From Streptomyces sp. WP-1 (lineage in GTDB: Bacteria; Actinomycetota; Actinomycetes; Streptomycetales; Streptomycetaceae), in the NCBI RefSeq assembly GCF_030450125.1, contig NZ_CP123923.1, positions 3,658,001 to 3,722,000 on the forward strand: a stretch of DNA of 64,000 nt, in the 5' to 3' direction. The translations under genes were made by a program, and so were the position numbers. The notes below the pieces were generated by a model, which saw only the letters and a list, made by a program, of their open reading frames with translations, was not told the DNA's origin and made no database searches. Shown here one piece after another: positions 39,447-47,366 of the stretch (the stretch's first letter is position 1; every line of letters begins with the position of its first letter).

Positions 39447-39989
39447 TCAGTCCTGCGCCCGCTCCAGGGCCACCAGTTCGAACGCGGTCTTCCCGTCGAG
39501 GGACTCGCGGATGATGTCCGCGTGGCCCGCGTGGCGGGCGGTCTCGCGGATCAGGTGGAGGCAGAGCCAGCGCAGGGAGACCCGGCCCTCCGGCGGGAAC
39601 CAGGGGTCCGGCGGGAGCGGGAAGGTGTCGTCCAGGCTCGGGGCGGAGCGGATGAACTTCTCCGTCTCGGCGGCGACCTGCTCCCAGTGGGTGAGCTGCG
39701 AGGCCACCGTCTCCTCGCCGACCAGCTCGAAGCTCTCGTGCCAGTTGGACTCGTCCCGGCGCACCGGCGGCGTCTGCTGCCCGGCCAGGACGAGCCACAT
39801 CTGCTCGACCTCGGCCACATGCTTGAGCAGCCCGCCCAGCGACAGCTCGCTCGCGCTCGGCCGGGTGCGGGCCTGCTCCTCGGTCAGCCCGAGCAGCGCC
39901 CGGCGGATCCCGCCGCGCTGCTCCTCGATGAACGCCAGCAGCGCTCCCCGCTCGTCGCCCCGCGCCTGCGCGGACACATGCGTGACCAT
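39447..39989 (-). CDS. DinB-family (DUF664) putative metal-dependent protein
   Basis: A 180-residue four-helix-bundle protein. The three histidines expected to bind metal are in LGGLLKHVAEVE and ETARHAGHADII. The family includes mycothiol- and bacillithiol-dependent transferases; Streptomyces makes mycothiol, so a thiol-transferase role is possible, though no thiol-specific residue can be claimed. Start codon at 39989. It converges with gad and is divergent from nothing close; a terminator of the aldehyde dehydrogenase lies upstream. Confidence 0.83.
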   Translation of the reverse strand: MVTHVSAQARGDERGALLAFIEEQRGGIRRALLGLTEEQARTRPSASELSLGGLLKHVAEVEQMWLVLAGQQTPPVRRDESNWHESFELVGEETVASQLTHWEQVAAETEKFIRSAPSLDDTFPLPPDPWFPPEGRVSLRWLCLHLIRETARHAGHADIIRESLDGKTAFELVALERAQD

Positions 39990-40050
39990 GACCGGCCGCC
40001 TCTCCTCGGTTGTCCGCCGCGGCGTTCGCCCCGGCGACCAAAAAGCTACG

Positions 40051-40083
40051 GGCCCTCTAGGTCAGATCCTGTCCTAGAGGGCC
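40051..40083 (-). terminator. Aldehyde dehydrogenase gene terminator
   Basis: An 11-bp perfect stem (40051-40061 with 40073-40083) followed on the minus strand by a TTTTT run a few bases later. Confidence 0.8.
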
Positions 40084-40116
40084 GGCGGCGAGGAGACCGG
40101 AAAAGACCGGCGGCGG

Positions 40117-41577
40117 TCAGAACGGGAAGCCGCTGCGTCCGTGCTGGACGGAGATCCACTTGACCGTGGTGAACGCCTCCAGCGTCGTCTCGCCGTTGAG
40201 CCGGCCGACACCGGAGTGCTTCTCGCCGCCGAAGGGCACGATCGGCTCGTCGTGCACGGTGCCGTCGTTCACATGGAACATGCCGGTGTCGATCCGCTTG
40301 GCGAAGGAGACGCCGCGCTCGATGTTCCCGGTGTGGACGGCGCCGCTGAGGCCGTACGGCGTGTCGTTGGCGATCCGCACCGCCTCCTCCTCGCCGTCGA
40401 AGGGCACCAGGAAGACGACCGGTCCGAACACCTCCTGCTGGAGCAGCGGGGAGTCGGCGGGGACACCGGTGAGCACCGAGGGCTCGACCAGGTTGTTGGC
40501 CGAACCGCCGTGCACCAGCGCCGTCGCGCCCTCCGCGAGCGCCTGCTCGACCACGCCCGAAAGGGCGTTCGCCTGCGCGGAGTTGATCACCGGGCCGATG
40601 ACGGTCTCCGGGTCGCGCGGGTCGCCCACCTTGAGGGTGCGCACCTTGGCGACGAACTTCTCGGTGAACTCGTCCGCGACCGAGCGGTCCACGAGGACCC
40701 GGTTGGCGGCCATGCAGACCTGCCCCTGGTGCACGAACCGGCTGAAGACCGCCGCGTCCACCGCGTAGTCGAGGTCCGCGTCGTCCAGCACCACCAGCGC
40801 GCTGTTGCCGCCCAGTTCGAGCACCGAGCGCTTGAAGTTCGCGGCGCAGACGGTCGCGACGTGCCGGCCCACCTGGTCGGAGCCGGTGAAGGAGATGACC
40901 TTCGGGACGGGGTGCTCGATGAAGGCGTCGCCGATCTCGGCGATGTCGGTGACGACGACGTTCAGCAGCCCGCCGGGCAGCCCGGCCTCCTCGAAGAGTT
41001 TGGCGATCAGGGTGCCGCCCGCGATCGGGGTGTTCTGGTGCGGCTTGAGCACCACGCCGTTGCCGAGCGCGAGCGCCGGGGCCACGGACTTCAGCGACAG
41101 CAGGAAGGGGAAGTTGAAGGGGCTGATCACGCCCACGACGCCCACCGGCACCCGGTAGACGCGGTTCTCCTTGCCCTCGCCCGGGGAAGGAAGGATTTTT
41201 CCCTCGGGGCGCAGCGCCAGGTGTATGGCCTCGCGCAGGAACTCCTTGGCGAGATGCAGCTCGAAGCCGGCCTTCACCCGGGTGCCGCCGAGCTCCGCGA
41301 TGATCAGGTCCGCTATCTCCTGCTCGCGGTCCTCGACCAGCCGGAGGACCCGTTCGAACACCGAGCGCCTGGCGTACGGGCTGGTGTCCGCCCATGCCTT
41401 CTGGGCGCGCTCGGCGGCCCGGTAGGCCTGGTCGACCTCGTCGACGGTGGCCACGGTGATCGAGGCCAGCTTCTCGTCGTCGTACGGGTTGAAGTCGATG
41501 ACGTCCCAGGACCCGCTGCCCGGTCGCCATTCACCGTCGATGTACTGCTGGGCCAGGTCGCTGAAACAGGACGACAT
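40117..41577 (-). CDS. NAD(P)-dependent aldehyde dehydrogenase
   Basis: A 486-residue member of the ALDH superfamily, resembling benzaldehyde or vanillin dehydrogenases. The cofactor site has FNFPFLLSLKSVAPALALGN, VLKPHQNTP and FTGSDQVGRHV; the general base is Glu254 (VLELGGNSA) and the nucleophile Cys288 (HQGQVCMAANR). EVFGPVVFLVPF and the C-terminal HDEPIVPFGGEKHSGVGRLN are normal. The ATG at 41577 has GAGGG six bases upstream and beats an upstream TTG. Substrate unknown; succinate semialdehyde from the nearby gad product GABA is conceivable but this clade does not point there. Confidence 0.9.
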   Translation of the reverse strand: MSSCFSDLAQQYIDGEWRPGSGSWDVIDFNPYDDEKLASITVATVDEVDQAYRAAERAQKAWADTSPYARRSVFERVLRLVEDREQEIADLIIAELGGTRVKAGFELHLAKEFLREAIHLALRPEGKILPSPGEGKENRVYRVPVGVVGVISPFNFPFLLSLKSVAPALALGNGVVLKPHQNTPIAGGTLIAKLFEEAGLPGGLLNVVVTDIAEIGDAFIEHPVPKVISFTGSDQVGRHVATVCAANFKRSVLELGGNSALVVLDDADLDYAVDAAVFSRFVHQGQVCMAANRVLVDRSVADEFTEKFVAKVRTLKVGDPRDPETVIGPVINSAQANALSGVVEQALAEGATALVHGGSANNLVEPSVLTGVPADSPLLQQEVFGPVVFLVPFDGEEEAVRIANDTPYGLSGAVHTGNIERGVSFAKRIDTGMFHVNDGTVHDEPIVPFGGEKHSGVGRLNGETTLEAFTTVKWISVQHGRSGFPF

Positions 41578-41652
41578 GTGATCCCTCAATCACTAGCGGA
41601 GCCGGATCCCGGCCACGGTCTGAGTCTGATCACGCGTCATTCTACTTGCGGG

Positions 41653-42513
41653 TCAGGAGAGTTGGAGGAGTCCTCGCAGAAGATCCCGGCTCTCGTCCGG
41701 ACCCGGGCTGTCCTGCTGCAACTCCTTCAGGGCCTGCTCGTACTGGGCCACGTCCTCGCGCTTGTCGAGGTACAGCGCACTGGTCAGCTGCTCCAGGTAG
41801 ACGACGTCGGAGAGGTCGGACTCGGGGAAGCTGAGGATGGTGAAGGCGCCGCTCTCGCCGGAGTGCCCGCCGAAGCTGAACGGCATGACCTGGAGCCGTA
41901 CGTTGGGCCGCTCGGAGACGTCGATGAGGTGCTGGAGCTGGCCGCGCATCACCTCGCGGTCGCCGTAGGGGCGGCGCAGGGCCGCCTCGTCCAGGACGAT
42001 GTGGAACTCGGGGGCGTTGTCGGAGAACAGGTGCTTCTGGCGCTCCAGGCGCAGCGCGACCCGCCGTTCGACGTCCTCGGCGCTCGCGCCCTTCATGCCG
42101 CGCCGGACCACCGCGCGGGCGTACTCCTCGGTCTGGAGCAGACCGTGCACGAACTGCACCTCGTAGGCGCGGAGCAGGGTGGCGGCGCCCTCCAGGCCCA
42201 CGTAGGTGGGGAACCAGTTGGGCAGGACGTCGCTGTAACTGTGCCACCAGCCGGCGACGTTGGCCTCGCGGGCGAGGGACAGCAGCGACTGGCGCTCCGC
42301 CTCGTCCGTGATGCCGTACAGCGTCAGCAGGTCCTCGACGTCTCTCGTCTTGAAGCTCACCCGGCCCAGCTCCATCCGGCTGATCTTCGATTCGGAGGCT
42401 CGGATGGAATACCCCGCCGCCTCGCGCGTGATCCCCCGAGCTTCACGCAGTCGCCTGAGTTGCGAGCCGAGCAGCATCCGCCGCACCACCGATCCGGGCT
42501 CTCCCGCGCTCAC
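41653..42513 (-). CDS. XRE-family regulator with DUF5753 (WhiJ-like)
   Basis: A 286-residue regulator with an N-terminal helix-turn-helix (LGSQLRRLREARGITREAAG then RASESKISRMELGRVSFKTR) and a C-terminal DUF5753 ligand domain from about residue 95 (FVHGLLQTEEYARAVVRRGM, EFHIVLDEAALRRPYGDREV, QVMPFSFGGHSGESGAFTIL). It belongs to the large Streptomyces WhiJ family, each member paired with a DUF397 protein and often an ATPase, as here. The GTG at 42513 has GGAGG 9 nt upstream. It is divergent from the ATPase gene; the shared 29-bp element in the promoters of the other two genes is a candidate binding site. Confidence 0.92.
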   Translation of the reverse strand: MSAGEPGSVVRRMLLGSQLRRLREARGITREAAGYSIRASESKISRMELGRVSFKTRDVEDLLTLYGITDEAERQSLLSLAREANVAGWWHSYSDVLPNWFPTYVGLEGAATLLRAYEVQFVHGLLQTEEYARAVVRRGMKGASAEDVERRVALRLERQKHLFSDNAPEFHIVLDEAALRRPYGDREVMRGQLQHLIDVSERPNVRLQVMPFSFGGHSGESGAFTILSFPESDLSDVVYLEQLTSALYLDKREDVAQYEQALKELQQDSPGPDESRDLLRGLLQLS

Positions 42514-42719
42514 GTTCGCCAGCCTCCCCAACCGTCTTCAGGGGCCGAAGTCTGCCACTAAAACGCTCCGCGCAGTACTCGTACGGTTACGGAAACGGAG
42601 AGACCGGGGCCGTTTCCGACAGGCGGGGAGGCGAAGAGGTCCGTACCACTGGCGGGAACCGTCAGGAAGATGGCAGAAAAAATGGCCAAGAAGTGGTACG
42701 GGACTGCCTATTTCGGTCG

Positions 42720-42748
42720 CGTGCACGTGCATCTGCCCTTGCATCTGC
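42720..42748 (+). promoter_or_regulatory. Shared 29-bp element, copy upstream of the ATPase gene
   Basis: This element starts CGTGCACGTGCATCTGC and contains TGCA three times. It lies 73 bases upstream of the ATPase start. A copy matching at 25 of 29 positions occurs in the same orientation relative to the DUF397 gene (43746-43774, minus strand). The core TGCACGTGCA is a palindrome. It is probably the operator of the cassette regulator. Confidence 0.65.
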
Positions 42749-42821
42749 TCTTCGCATCCGAAACCATGGTCCCGCGCCACCGCTGCATCGCAACGACCGC
42801 GAATTCCCGGGAGTGCCTCGC

Positions 42822-43319
42822 ATGGGGACGAATGGATCGACCATGCTCAAGCCGTTACGGCAGGGCCTTCCGCCGTTGGACCCCGCGGCCGTGTCCAGCG
42901 CCGCGTCCTGCGCTCTGCCGGCGCGGTACGAGGCGGTGCGCGAGGCCCGGCGGTTCACCCGGGACACCCTTGAGAAGTGGGGCGTGGACGAGCGCTTCGA
43001 CGATGTCTGCCTGGTCGTCTCCGAGCTGGTCACCAACGCGCTGCGGCATGCGATGCCCGGTGAGTACGGGTGTCCCCAGGAGCATGTCGCCTCGGTACGG
43101 CTGCACTTGATGCGGTGGGACGAGCGGCTGGTCTGCACGGTGCGGGACCCGAGTCATGAGACGCCGGCGCCGCGGGACTCCGACGACTTCTCGGCGGAGT
43201 CCGGGCGGGGGCTCTTCCTGGTCGACTCCTTCGCGGACAGCTGGGGCTGGCATCCGCTGGCCGGTCCGCTGGAGGGGAAGGTCGTCTGGGCGATGTTCCG
43301 CGTGGAACACCCGGCCTGA
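42822..43319 (+). CDS. ATP-binding protein of the anti-sigma (HATPase_c) type
   Basis: A 165-residue GHKL protein similar to SpoIIAB/RsbW-type kinases common in Streptomyces. The N box is LVVSELVTNALRHAM, followed by a short insertion, RLVCTVRDPSHETP with the D box, and the G box SGRGLFLVDSFADSWGW. The ATG at 42822 (MGTNGSTMLKPL) is chosen because GGGAG lies 8 nt upstream and relatives use it. It is the ATPase member of the XRE/ATPase/DUF397 cassette. Whether it binds a sigma factor or acts with the XRE protein is unknown. Confidence 0.88.
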   Translation: MGTNGSTMLKPLRQGLPPLDPAAVSSAASCALPARYEAVREARRFTRDTLEKWGVDERFDDVCLVVSELVTNALRHAMPGEYGCPQEHVASVRLHLMRWDERLVCTVRDPSHETPAPRDSDDFSAESGRGLFLVDSFADSWGWHPLAGPLEGKVVWAMFRVEHPA

Positions 43320-43320
43320 T

Positions 43321-43369
43321 CGTCTACGCGCGTCGCCGGGCGGGCGCTGCCCGGCGACGCGCGTAGACG
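43321..43369. terminator. Strong bidirectional terminator between ATPase and DUF397 genes
   Basis: A perfect 21-bp stem (43321-43341 with 43349-43369) and a seven-base loop between convergent genes. Confidence 0.9.
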
Positions 43370-43393
43370 GAATGCCGGCGGATCCCGCAGGGG

Positions 43394-43663
43394 TCAGCTC
43401 GCGATCAGGTGGTCGAACTCGCCGTCCTTGATGCCCAGCAGCATCGCCTCTATCTCGGCCCGCGTGTAGACCAGCGCGGGACCGTCCGGGAAGCGGGAGT
43501 TGCGGACGGCGACCTCACCGCCCGGCAGGCGCGCGAACTCCACGCACGAACCCTGCGAGTTGCTGTGCCTGCTCTTCTGCCAGGCCACTCCGTCCAGCTG
43601 CGTGGCAGCCATGCCGTTGTACACGTCGTACCCTCCGAACACGCCGTCGACGTCGCGGTCCAC
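43394..43663 (-). CDS. DUF397 small protein, partner of the WhiJ-like regulator
   Basis: An 89-residue protein with the DUF397 signature WQKSRHSNSQGSCVEFARL, VAVRNSRFPDGPALVYTRAE and a C-terminal EIEAMLLGIKDGEFDHLI. DUF397 proteins are encoded beside XRE-DUF5753 regulators and behave as antitoxin- or co-regulator-like partners; their biochemistry is poorly known. The GTG at 43663 has GGGAG at 6-nt spacing. Its promoter contains the second copy of the shared 29-bp element, so it is probably regulated together with the ATPase gene. Confidence 0.9.
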   Translation of the reverse strand: MDRDVDGVFGGYDVYNGMAATQLDGVAWQKSRHSNSQGSCVEFARLPGGEVAVRNSRFPDGPALVYTRAEIEAMLLGIKDGEFDHLIAS

Positions 43664-43745
43664 AGGTCGCTCCCCGGTGTGCACTGGCTGGTGAGGCCAT
43701 AGATGCTGTGGTCAACTGACCTGGATCATAACCCCCGCGTCACAT

Positions 43746-43774
43746 GCAACTGCACGAGCAGATGCACGTGCACG
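43746..43774 (-). promoter_or_regulatory. Shared 29-bp element, copy upstream of the DUF397 gene
   Basis: Read on the minus strand, this begins with the same CGTGCACGTGCATCTGC as the copy at 42720-42748 and differs at four of the last twelve positions. It lies 82 bases upstream of the DUF397 start, nearly the same spacing as the other copy has to its gene. Confidence 0.65.
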
Positions 43775-44108
43775 GCGAGTGTTCTCGCCATTACACCTTT
43801 GACGTGCGCTTTACCTGACGTTGTGCGGCCGTACGCCGCCGCTTTCGCCGAAGCTGTCCCAGCGCCTGCCCCGGAGCGGGCCGTGCATGCCCTCTCCGCC
43901 CCCAGCCATGATCATCCATGGTGCCGGTGGCGCCGGACCACCGGGACCGGATTTCGCGTGCACAAGGAAGAGACGCGTTCCGGGCCCTCACTGTTCCACT
44001 CCCGGTAAGGAAGTCCCGGCGCACCGGAGTTCCGGGTGGGTTCTGCTGATAGCTTGCTGCGGCCGTCCGGCCGAGGGCGGCGGACGCCTACAGCTTGGGG
44101 AGCCTGAC
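43775..44108. other. Intergenic region before the first lipoprotein gene
   Basis: About 330 bases between the DUF397 promoter and the lipoprotein gene. I see no gene with plausible codon bias. It should hold the promoter of the lipoprotein gene, but no convincing hexamers stand out. Confidence 0.5.
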
Positions 44109-44618
44109 GTGACTTCGGCGACTGCTTCGACCGGTACACGGGTGCGGATCGCGGCCCTGGCCGCGGGACTGGTGGGCGCGCTGGCGCTGACGGCATGCGG
44201 CGGTGGCGGCGGCAGCGACCACTCCTCCACGACCCCGCCGAGCACGGCGAGCGCCGATCCCGCCCCCACCTCGTCCGCCGGCGGCTCCGGCGTGACCGGC
44301 GCCTCCGGCAAGCTCCAGGGCAGCTGGCTGGCCACCAGCGGCGGCACCATCGTGGCTTTGGTGATCAACGGCAAGCAGGCCGGGATCTTCGCGACCGGCG
44401 GCACGGTGTGCAGCGGCACGGCGGGCACCGAGTCCGGCATGCAGATGATCCATCTGAGCTGCGCCAAGGGCAGCAAGGACCGCACCACCGGCATGGTCGA
44501 CGCGGTCGACGGCACCTCCATGAAGGTGACCTGGTCGGGCAAGGTGGGGCAGGAGACGTACACCAAGGCGGAGGGCGGCAAGCTGCCCTCCGGGCTGCCG
44601 AGCGCCGCCGCGCGGTGA
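44109..44618 (+). CDS. Secreted lipoprotein, unknown function
   Basis: A 169-residue lipoprotein: a short basic N-region, hydrophobic core (IAALAAGLVGALALTAC) with lipobox LTAC, a glycine/serine/threonine/proline-rich linker to about residue 65, then a compact beta-rich domain (GSWLATSGGTIVALVINGKQ, GTVCSGTAGTESGMQMIHLS, SMKVTWSGKVGQETYTKAEG). Two cysteines (VCSG and LSCAK) could form a disulfide. The GTG at 44109 has GGGGAG six bases upstream. It is followed on the same strand by another lipoprotein after 166 bases. Confidence 0.8.
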   Translation: MTSATASTGTRVRIAALAAGLVGALALTACGGGGGSDHSSTTPPSTASADPAPTSSAGGSGVTGASGKLQGSWLATSGGTIVALVINGKQAGIFATGGTVCSGTAGTESGMQMIHLSCAKGSKDRTTGMVDAVDGTSMKVTWSGKVGQETYTKAEGGKLPSGLPSAAAR

Positions 44619-44628
44619 CACCCCCTTT

Positions 44629-44677
44629 CTCGTACGGACGACCCGCCCGTACGGATAGACAACATGCTCGTACGGAC
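44629..44677 (+). repeat. Three direct copies of an 11-bp CGTACG-containing sequence
   Basis: CTCGTACGGAC (44629-44639), CCCGTACGGAT (44646-44656) and CTCGTACGGAC (44667-44677) lie between the two lipoprotein genes, about 110 bases before the second. They may be an operator array, but CGTACGG is common in this genome. Confidence 0.35.
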
Positions 44678-44784
44678 AACGCGCGAAGCACCTGAAGCGG
44701 TGATTTGCGAGGGGCGCGCGAACGGGGGCACCGTCCAGGCGCGATGATGCAGGAGCACCGTCACGACCTCGATGGGACCTGCTC

Positions 44785-45303
44785 ATGCGCGCCTTTCCGC
44801 TCACCGTCACCGCCGTTGCCGCCGCCCTGCTGCTGACCGCCTGCGGTGGCGGGGGGAACAGCGGCAGCGGCGGCAAGAACAGCTCGGCCTGCCGGATCGG
44901 CGGGGTGTCCCTCCAGGTCGGGGCGGCGAGCGTGGCGCCGGCGGCGGGCGACACCGGCGAGGTGCCGGTCAGCATCACCAACCAGAGCAAGACCTGCACG
45001 CTGGAGAACTTCCCCGGCGTCACCCTGGTCAAGGGCGGCACGAGCGCGAAGCTGTCCGCCCAGAAGGGCGCGAAGGCGCAGACCCTGAAGCTCGCCAAGG
45101 GCGACGCCGCGACCTTCACCATCAGCTATGTGCGCGGCAAGGACGGCGACGCCGGCAGCCTCGCGGCCACCGAGCTGAAGATCAGCCTGCCGGGCGGGGA
45201 CGAGGCGCAGAGCTTCCCCTGGAAGTACGGCCCGATCGCCGGCCAGGGCGCCGCGACCAAGGCGAACGCCTCCGTCAGCACCTTCCAGCAGGCCGGCGAC
45301 TGA
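44785..45303 (+). CDS. DUF4232-like secreted lipoprotein
   Basis: A 172-residue lipoprotein with signal MRAFPLTVTAVAAALLLTAC (lipobox LTAC), a glycine/asparagine linker and an immunoglobulin-like beta domain resembling DUF4232: ACRIGGVSLQVGAASVAPAA, VPVSITNQSKTCTLENFPGV and ATFTISYVRGKDGDAGSLAA. Two cysteines (SACR and KTCT) are placed to form a disulfide as in that family. ATG start at 44785. Role unknown; probably an outer-face envelope protein. Confidence 0.8.
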   Translation: MRAFPLTVTAVAAALLLTACGGGGNSGSGGKNSSACRIGGVSLQVGAASVAPAAGDTGEVPVSITNQSKTCTLENFPGVTLVKGGTSAKLSAQKGAKAQTLKLAKGDAATFTISYVRGKDGDAGSLAATELKISLPGGDEAQSFPWKYGPIAGQGAATKANASVSTFQQAGD

Positions 45304-45328
45304 GCCGCGGAGCCGTACGGGCCGCACC

Positions 45329-46438
45329 TCACCCCAGTCGTGGCCGCGCCCTGACCTGGGCGCGGTCCGCGGCGGCCGCGCCCTCCGTCCAGCCGGCCTC
45401 GTCGCTCACCCCGCGCAGCCGGGTGGTCGTGGTCCGCGGGAACATCCGCTCCAGGCGGCCGGTGACCGCCACCTCGCGGGTGGCCAGCACCGGCAGCAGA
45501 TCCTGGGTGACCTGGCTCTCGGCGGCGGCCGCGAGCCGGGCGCCGACCCGGTGGGCGTAGGCGGCGAGGAAGGACTGCCGGAAGGTCTTGGTGCGCTTGC
45601 GCCCGGCCGCCCGCTGGCCCGCCTCCGCCTTGGTCATGGCGTGCGTGGTCTGCACCAGCAGCGAGGTGTAGAGCAGTTCGACCGCCTCCAGGTCGCTCTC
45701 GAAGCCGACGACGGTGGAGAAGCAGAGCGGTTCGTTCCACACCGCGCGGCAGTGGTTGGCGGTGGCCACGGCGTCCAGCAGGACGGCCTTGGCCTGTTCG
45801 TACGGCGGCTCGACGCCTATCCGGCAGGCCCCGGGCGCGTCCGGCGCGGGCGCGGCGGCGGCGAGCAGCGCCTCGTCGACGCTGTGCCGGGCCATCAGCT
45901 CCTGCGCCTTGGCGGTCAGGGCCTCGGCCTCCTCCGGGTAGCCGGTCGCCTCGGCCTTGGCGAGCAGGGCGCGGATGCGGCCGAGGAGCCGGGAGGCGGC
46001 GGGGTCGTGGGTGCGGCGGGTCTCCTCCTCCAGGGGTTCGAGGGAGGGCAGGCGCAGCAGCAGGCGGTACAGCTCCAGGACGGTGGTGGCATGGGAGAAG
46101 CGGTCGGCTTCGCGGGCGGGATCCGCGGGCAGTTCGTCGAGCTGGGCGGCCCAGCGGCGCCCGCGCGGCCGGTCCGCGCCGGACTGTGCCCGGATCAGGG
46201 CCGCGGCCAGCTGGACATGCGGCTGCTCCAGCTCGCGCCGCACCAGTCGTACGACATCGGCGGGCGCCCAGCCGCGCCGCCACGCGGTCGCCACGAACTC
46301 CTCGCCGCGCCGCGTGAGTTCGGGGTCCGCGGCGGGGTCGGCGGCGAGCAGGGAGGCGCCCGTGTCGAGGCCGGTGTCGGTGTCGTCGTAGAGCGCGGCC
46401 CGGAAGGCCCGCTCGACCGTGCTGGCAGAACTGGTCAC
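45329..46438 (-). CDS. DUF2786-domain protein
   Basis: A 369-residue cytoplasmic protein. The DUF2786 motif is at about residues 155-195 (LGRIRALLAKAEATGYPEEA, ALTAKAQELMARHSVDEALL). A second conserved block follows (AVATANHCRAVWNEPLCFST, VELLYTSLLVQTTHAMTKAE, RKRTKTFRQSFLAAYAHRVG). The N-terminal part is helical. DUF2786 proteins occur in phages and actinobacteria without known function. The GTG at 46438 is chosen by the MTSSASTVERAF opening; upstream starts lie in the intergenic region. It is divergent from the HTH/Clp-N gene and converges on the second lipoprotein gene. Confidence 0.82.
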   Translation of the reverse strand: MTSSASTVERAFRAALYDDTDTGLDTGASLLAADPAADPELTRRGEEFVATAWRRGWAPADVVRLVRRELEQPHVQLAAALIRAQSGADRPRGRRWAAQLDELPADPAREADRFSHATTVLELYRLLLRLPSLEPLEEETRRTHDPAASRLLGRIRALLAKAEATGYPEEAEALTAKAQELMARHSVDEALLAAAAPAPDAPGACRIGVEPPYEQAKAVLLDAVATANHCRAVWNEPLCFSTVVGFESDLEAVELLYTSLLVQTTHAMTKAEAGQRAAGRKRTKTFRQSFLAAYAHRVGARLAAAAESQVTQDLLPVLATREVAVTGRLERMFPRTTTTRLRGVSDEAGWTEGAAAADRAQVRARPRLG

Positions 46439-46491
46439 ATCGCCGATCGTGCCACGCCCCGCCGACAGCACGCCGAGCACCGTCCACAGCC

Positions 46492-46500
46492 TGTGGATAA
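46492..46500 (-). other. DnaA-box sequence TTATCCACA in a divergent intergenic region
   Basis: An exact match to the E. coli DnaA box on the minus strand, with GTCCACAG ten bases before it. It lies between the DUF2786 and HTH/Clp-N genes. Isolated, so not an origin. Confidence 0.35.
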
Positions 46501-46526
46501 ATCCACGCTGTCCGGCTTTCGCCGAC

Positions 46527-46570
46527 TGTCAACCAACGGTTGACACCACCGGGGGCGCAACCTACGGTTG
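46527..46570 (+). promoter_or_regulatory. Leaderless promoter overlapped by two palindromes, HTH/Clp-N gene
   Basis: -35 TTGACA (46540-46545) and -10 TACGGT (46563-46568) are 17 bp apart, a near-consensus vegetative promoter. The +1 would fall at or next to the A of the ATG at 46575, so the mRNA is probably leaderless. Palindrome 1, TGTCAACC-AAC-GGTTGACA (46527-46545), covers the -35; palindrome 2, CAACC-TAC-GGTTG (46558-46570), covers the -10. Both share CAACC-N-AC-GGTTG, so one dimeric repressor could occupy both. Confidence 0.8.
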
Positions 46571-46574
46571 ACGC

Positions 46575-47318
46575 ATGGCGACCAACCCGAACATCACGGC
46601 ATCCGTACGCCTCGACGACCTCATCGAGGCCATCAAGAAGGTTCATCCCGAACCCCTCGACCAGTTGCAGGACGCGGTGATCGCGGCCGATCACCTCGGC
46701 GATGTGGCGGACCATCTGATCGGGCACTTCGTGGACCAGGCCCGCCGCTCGGGCGCGTCCTGGACCGAGATCGGCAAGAGCATGGGCGTGACCCGGCAGG
46801 CGGCGCAGAAGCGGTTCGTGCCGAAGGAGTCCGCCGACCTCGACCCCGGCCAGGGCTTCAACCGCTACACCCCGCGCGCGCGGAACGTGGTCATGGCCGC
46901 GCACAGCGAGGCGGTGGCCGCCCGCAACCCCGAGGGCCGCCCCGAACACCTGGTCCTCGGGCTGCTGGCCGAGCCGGAGGGCATCGCGGCGAAGGCGATC
47001 ACCGCGCAGGACGTCACGCCGGAGGCCGTGCGCCGGGCCGCGACCGCCGCGCTGCCGCCCGCCGCCGAGGAGGTCCCCGACCTCGTCCCCTACGGCCCCG
47101 AGGCCAAGAAGGTCCTGGAGCTCACCTTCCGCGAGGCGCTGCGGCTCGGGCACAACTACATCGGCACCGAGCACATCCTGCTGGCCCTGCTGGAGCACGA
47201 GAACGGCACGGGCGTCCTCAGCGGCCTCGGCGTCACCAAGGCCGCGGCCGAGGAGTACGTGGACAGGGTCCTCGCGCTGCTCCTGGAGAAGCGCCCGGAG
47301 ACTCCCGCCGAGGACTGA
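46575..47318 (+). CDS. HTH plus Clp N-terminal-domain protein
   Basis: A 247-residue protein. Residues 58-82 contain a helix-turn-helix-like stretch (SWTEIGKSMGVTRQAAQKRF). From about residue 98 come two Clp-N repeats (PRARNVVMAAHSEAVAARNP, LVLGLLAEPEGIAAKAI; then [38 protein letters not shown]), like the N-domain of ClpC at the other end of this window. There is no ATPase, so it is not a Clp unfoldase; it may be a DNA-binding protein that senses or recruits Clp substrates, or competes with ClpC for adaptors. Its promoter palindromes suggest autoregulation. It starts with an ATG directly at the predicted transcription start. Confidence 0.85.
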   Translation: MATNPNITASVRLDDLIEAIKKVHPEPLDQLQDAVIAADHLGDVADHLIGHFVDQARRSGASWTEIGKSMGVTRQAAQKRFVPKESADLDPGQGFNRYTPRARNVVMAAHSEAVAARNPEGRPEHLVLGLLAEPEGIAAKAITAQDVTPEAVRRAATAALPPAAEEVPDLVPYGPEAKKVLELTFREALRLGHNYIGTEHILLALLEHENGTGVLSGLGVTKAAAEEYVDRVLALLLEKRPETPAED

Positions 47319-47366
47319 AGCCGCAGGTCACGGCGATTGTCAGTGCCGGCTGCCACACTCGCACTC

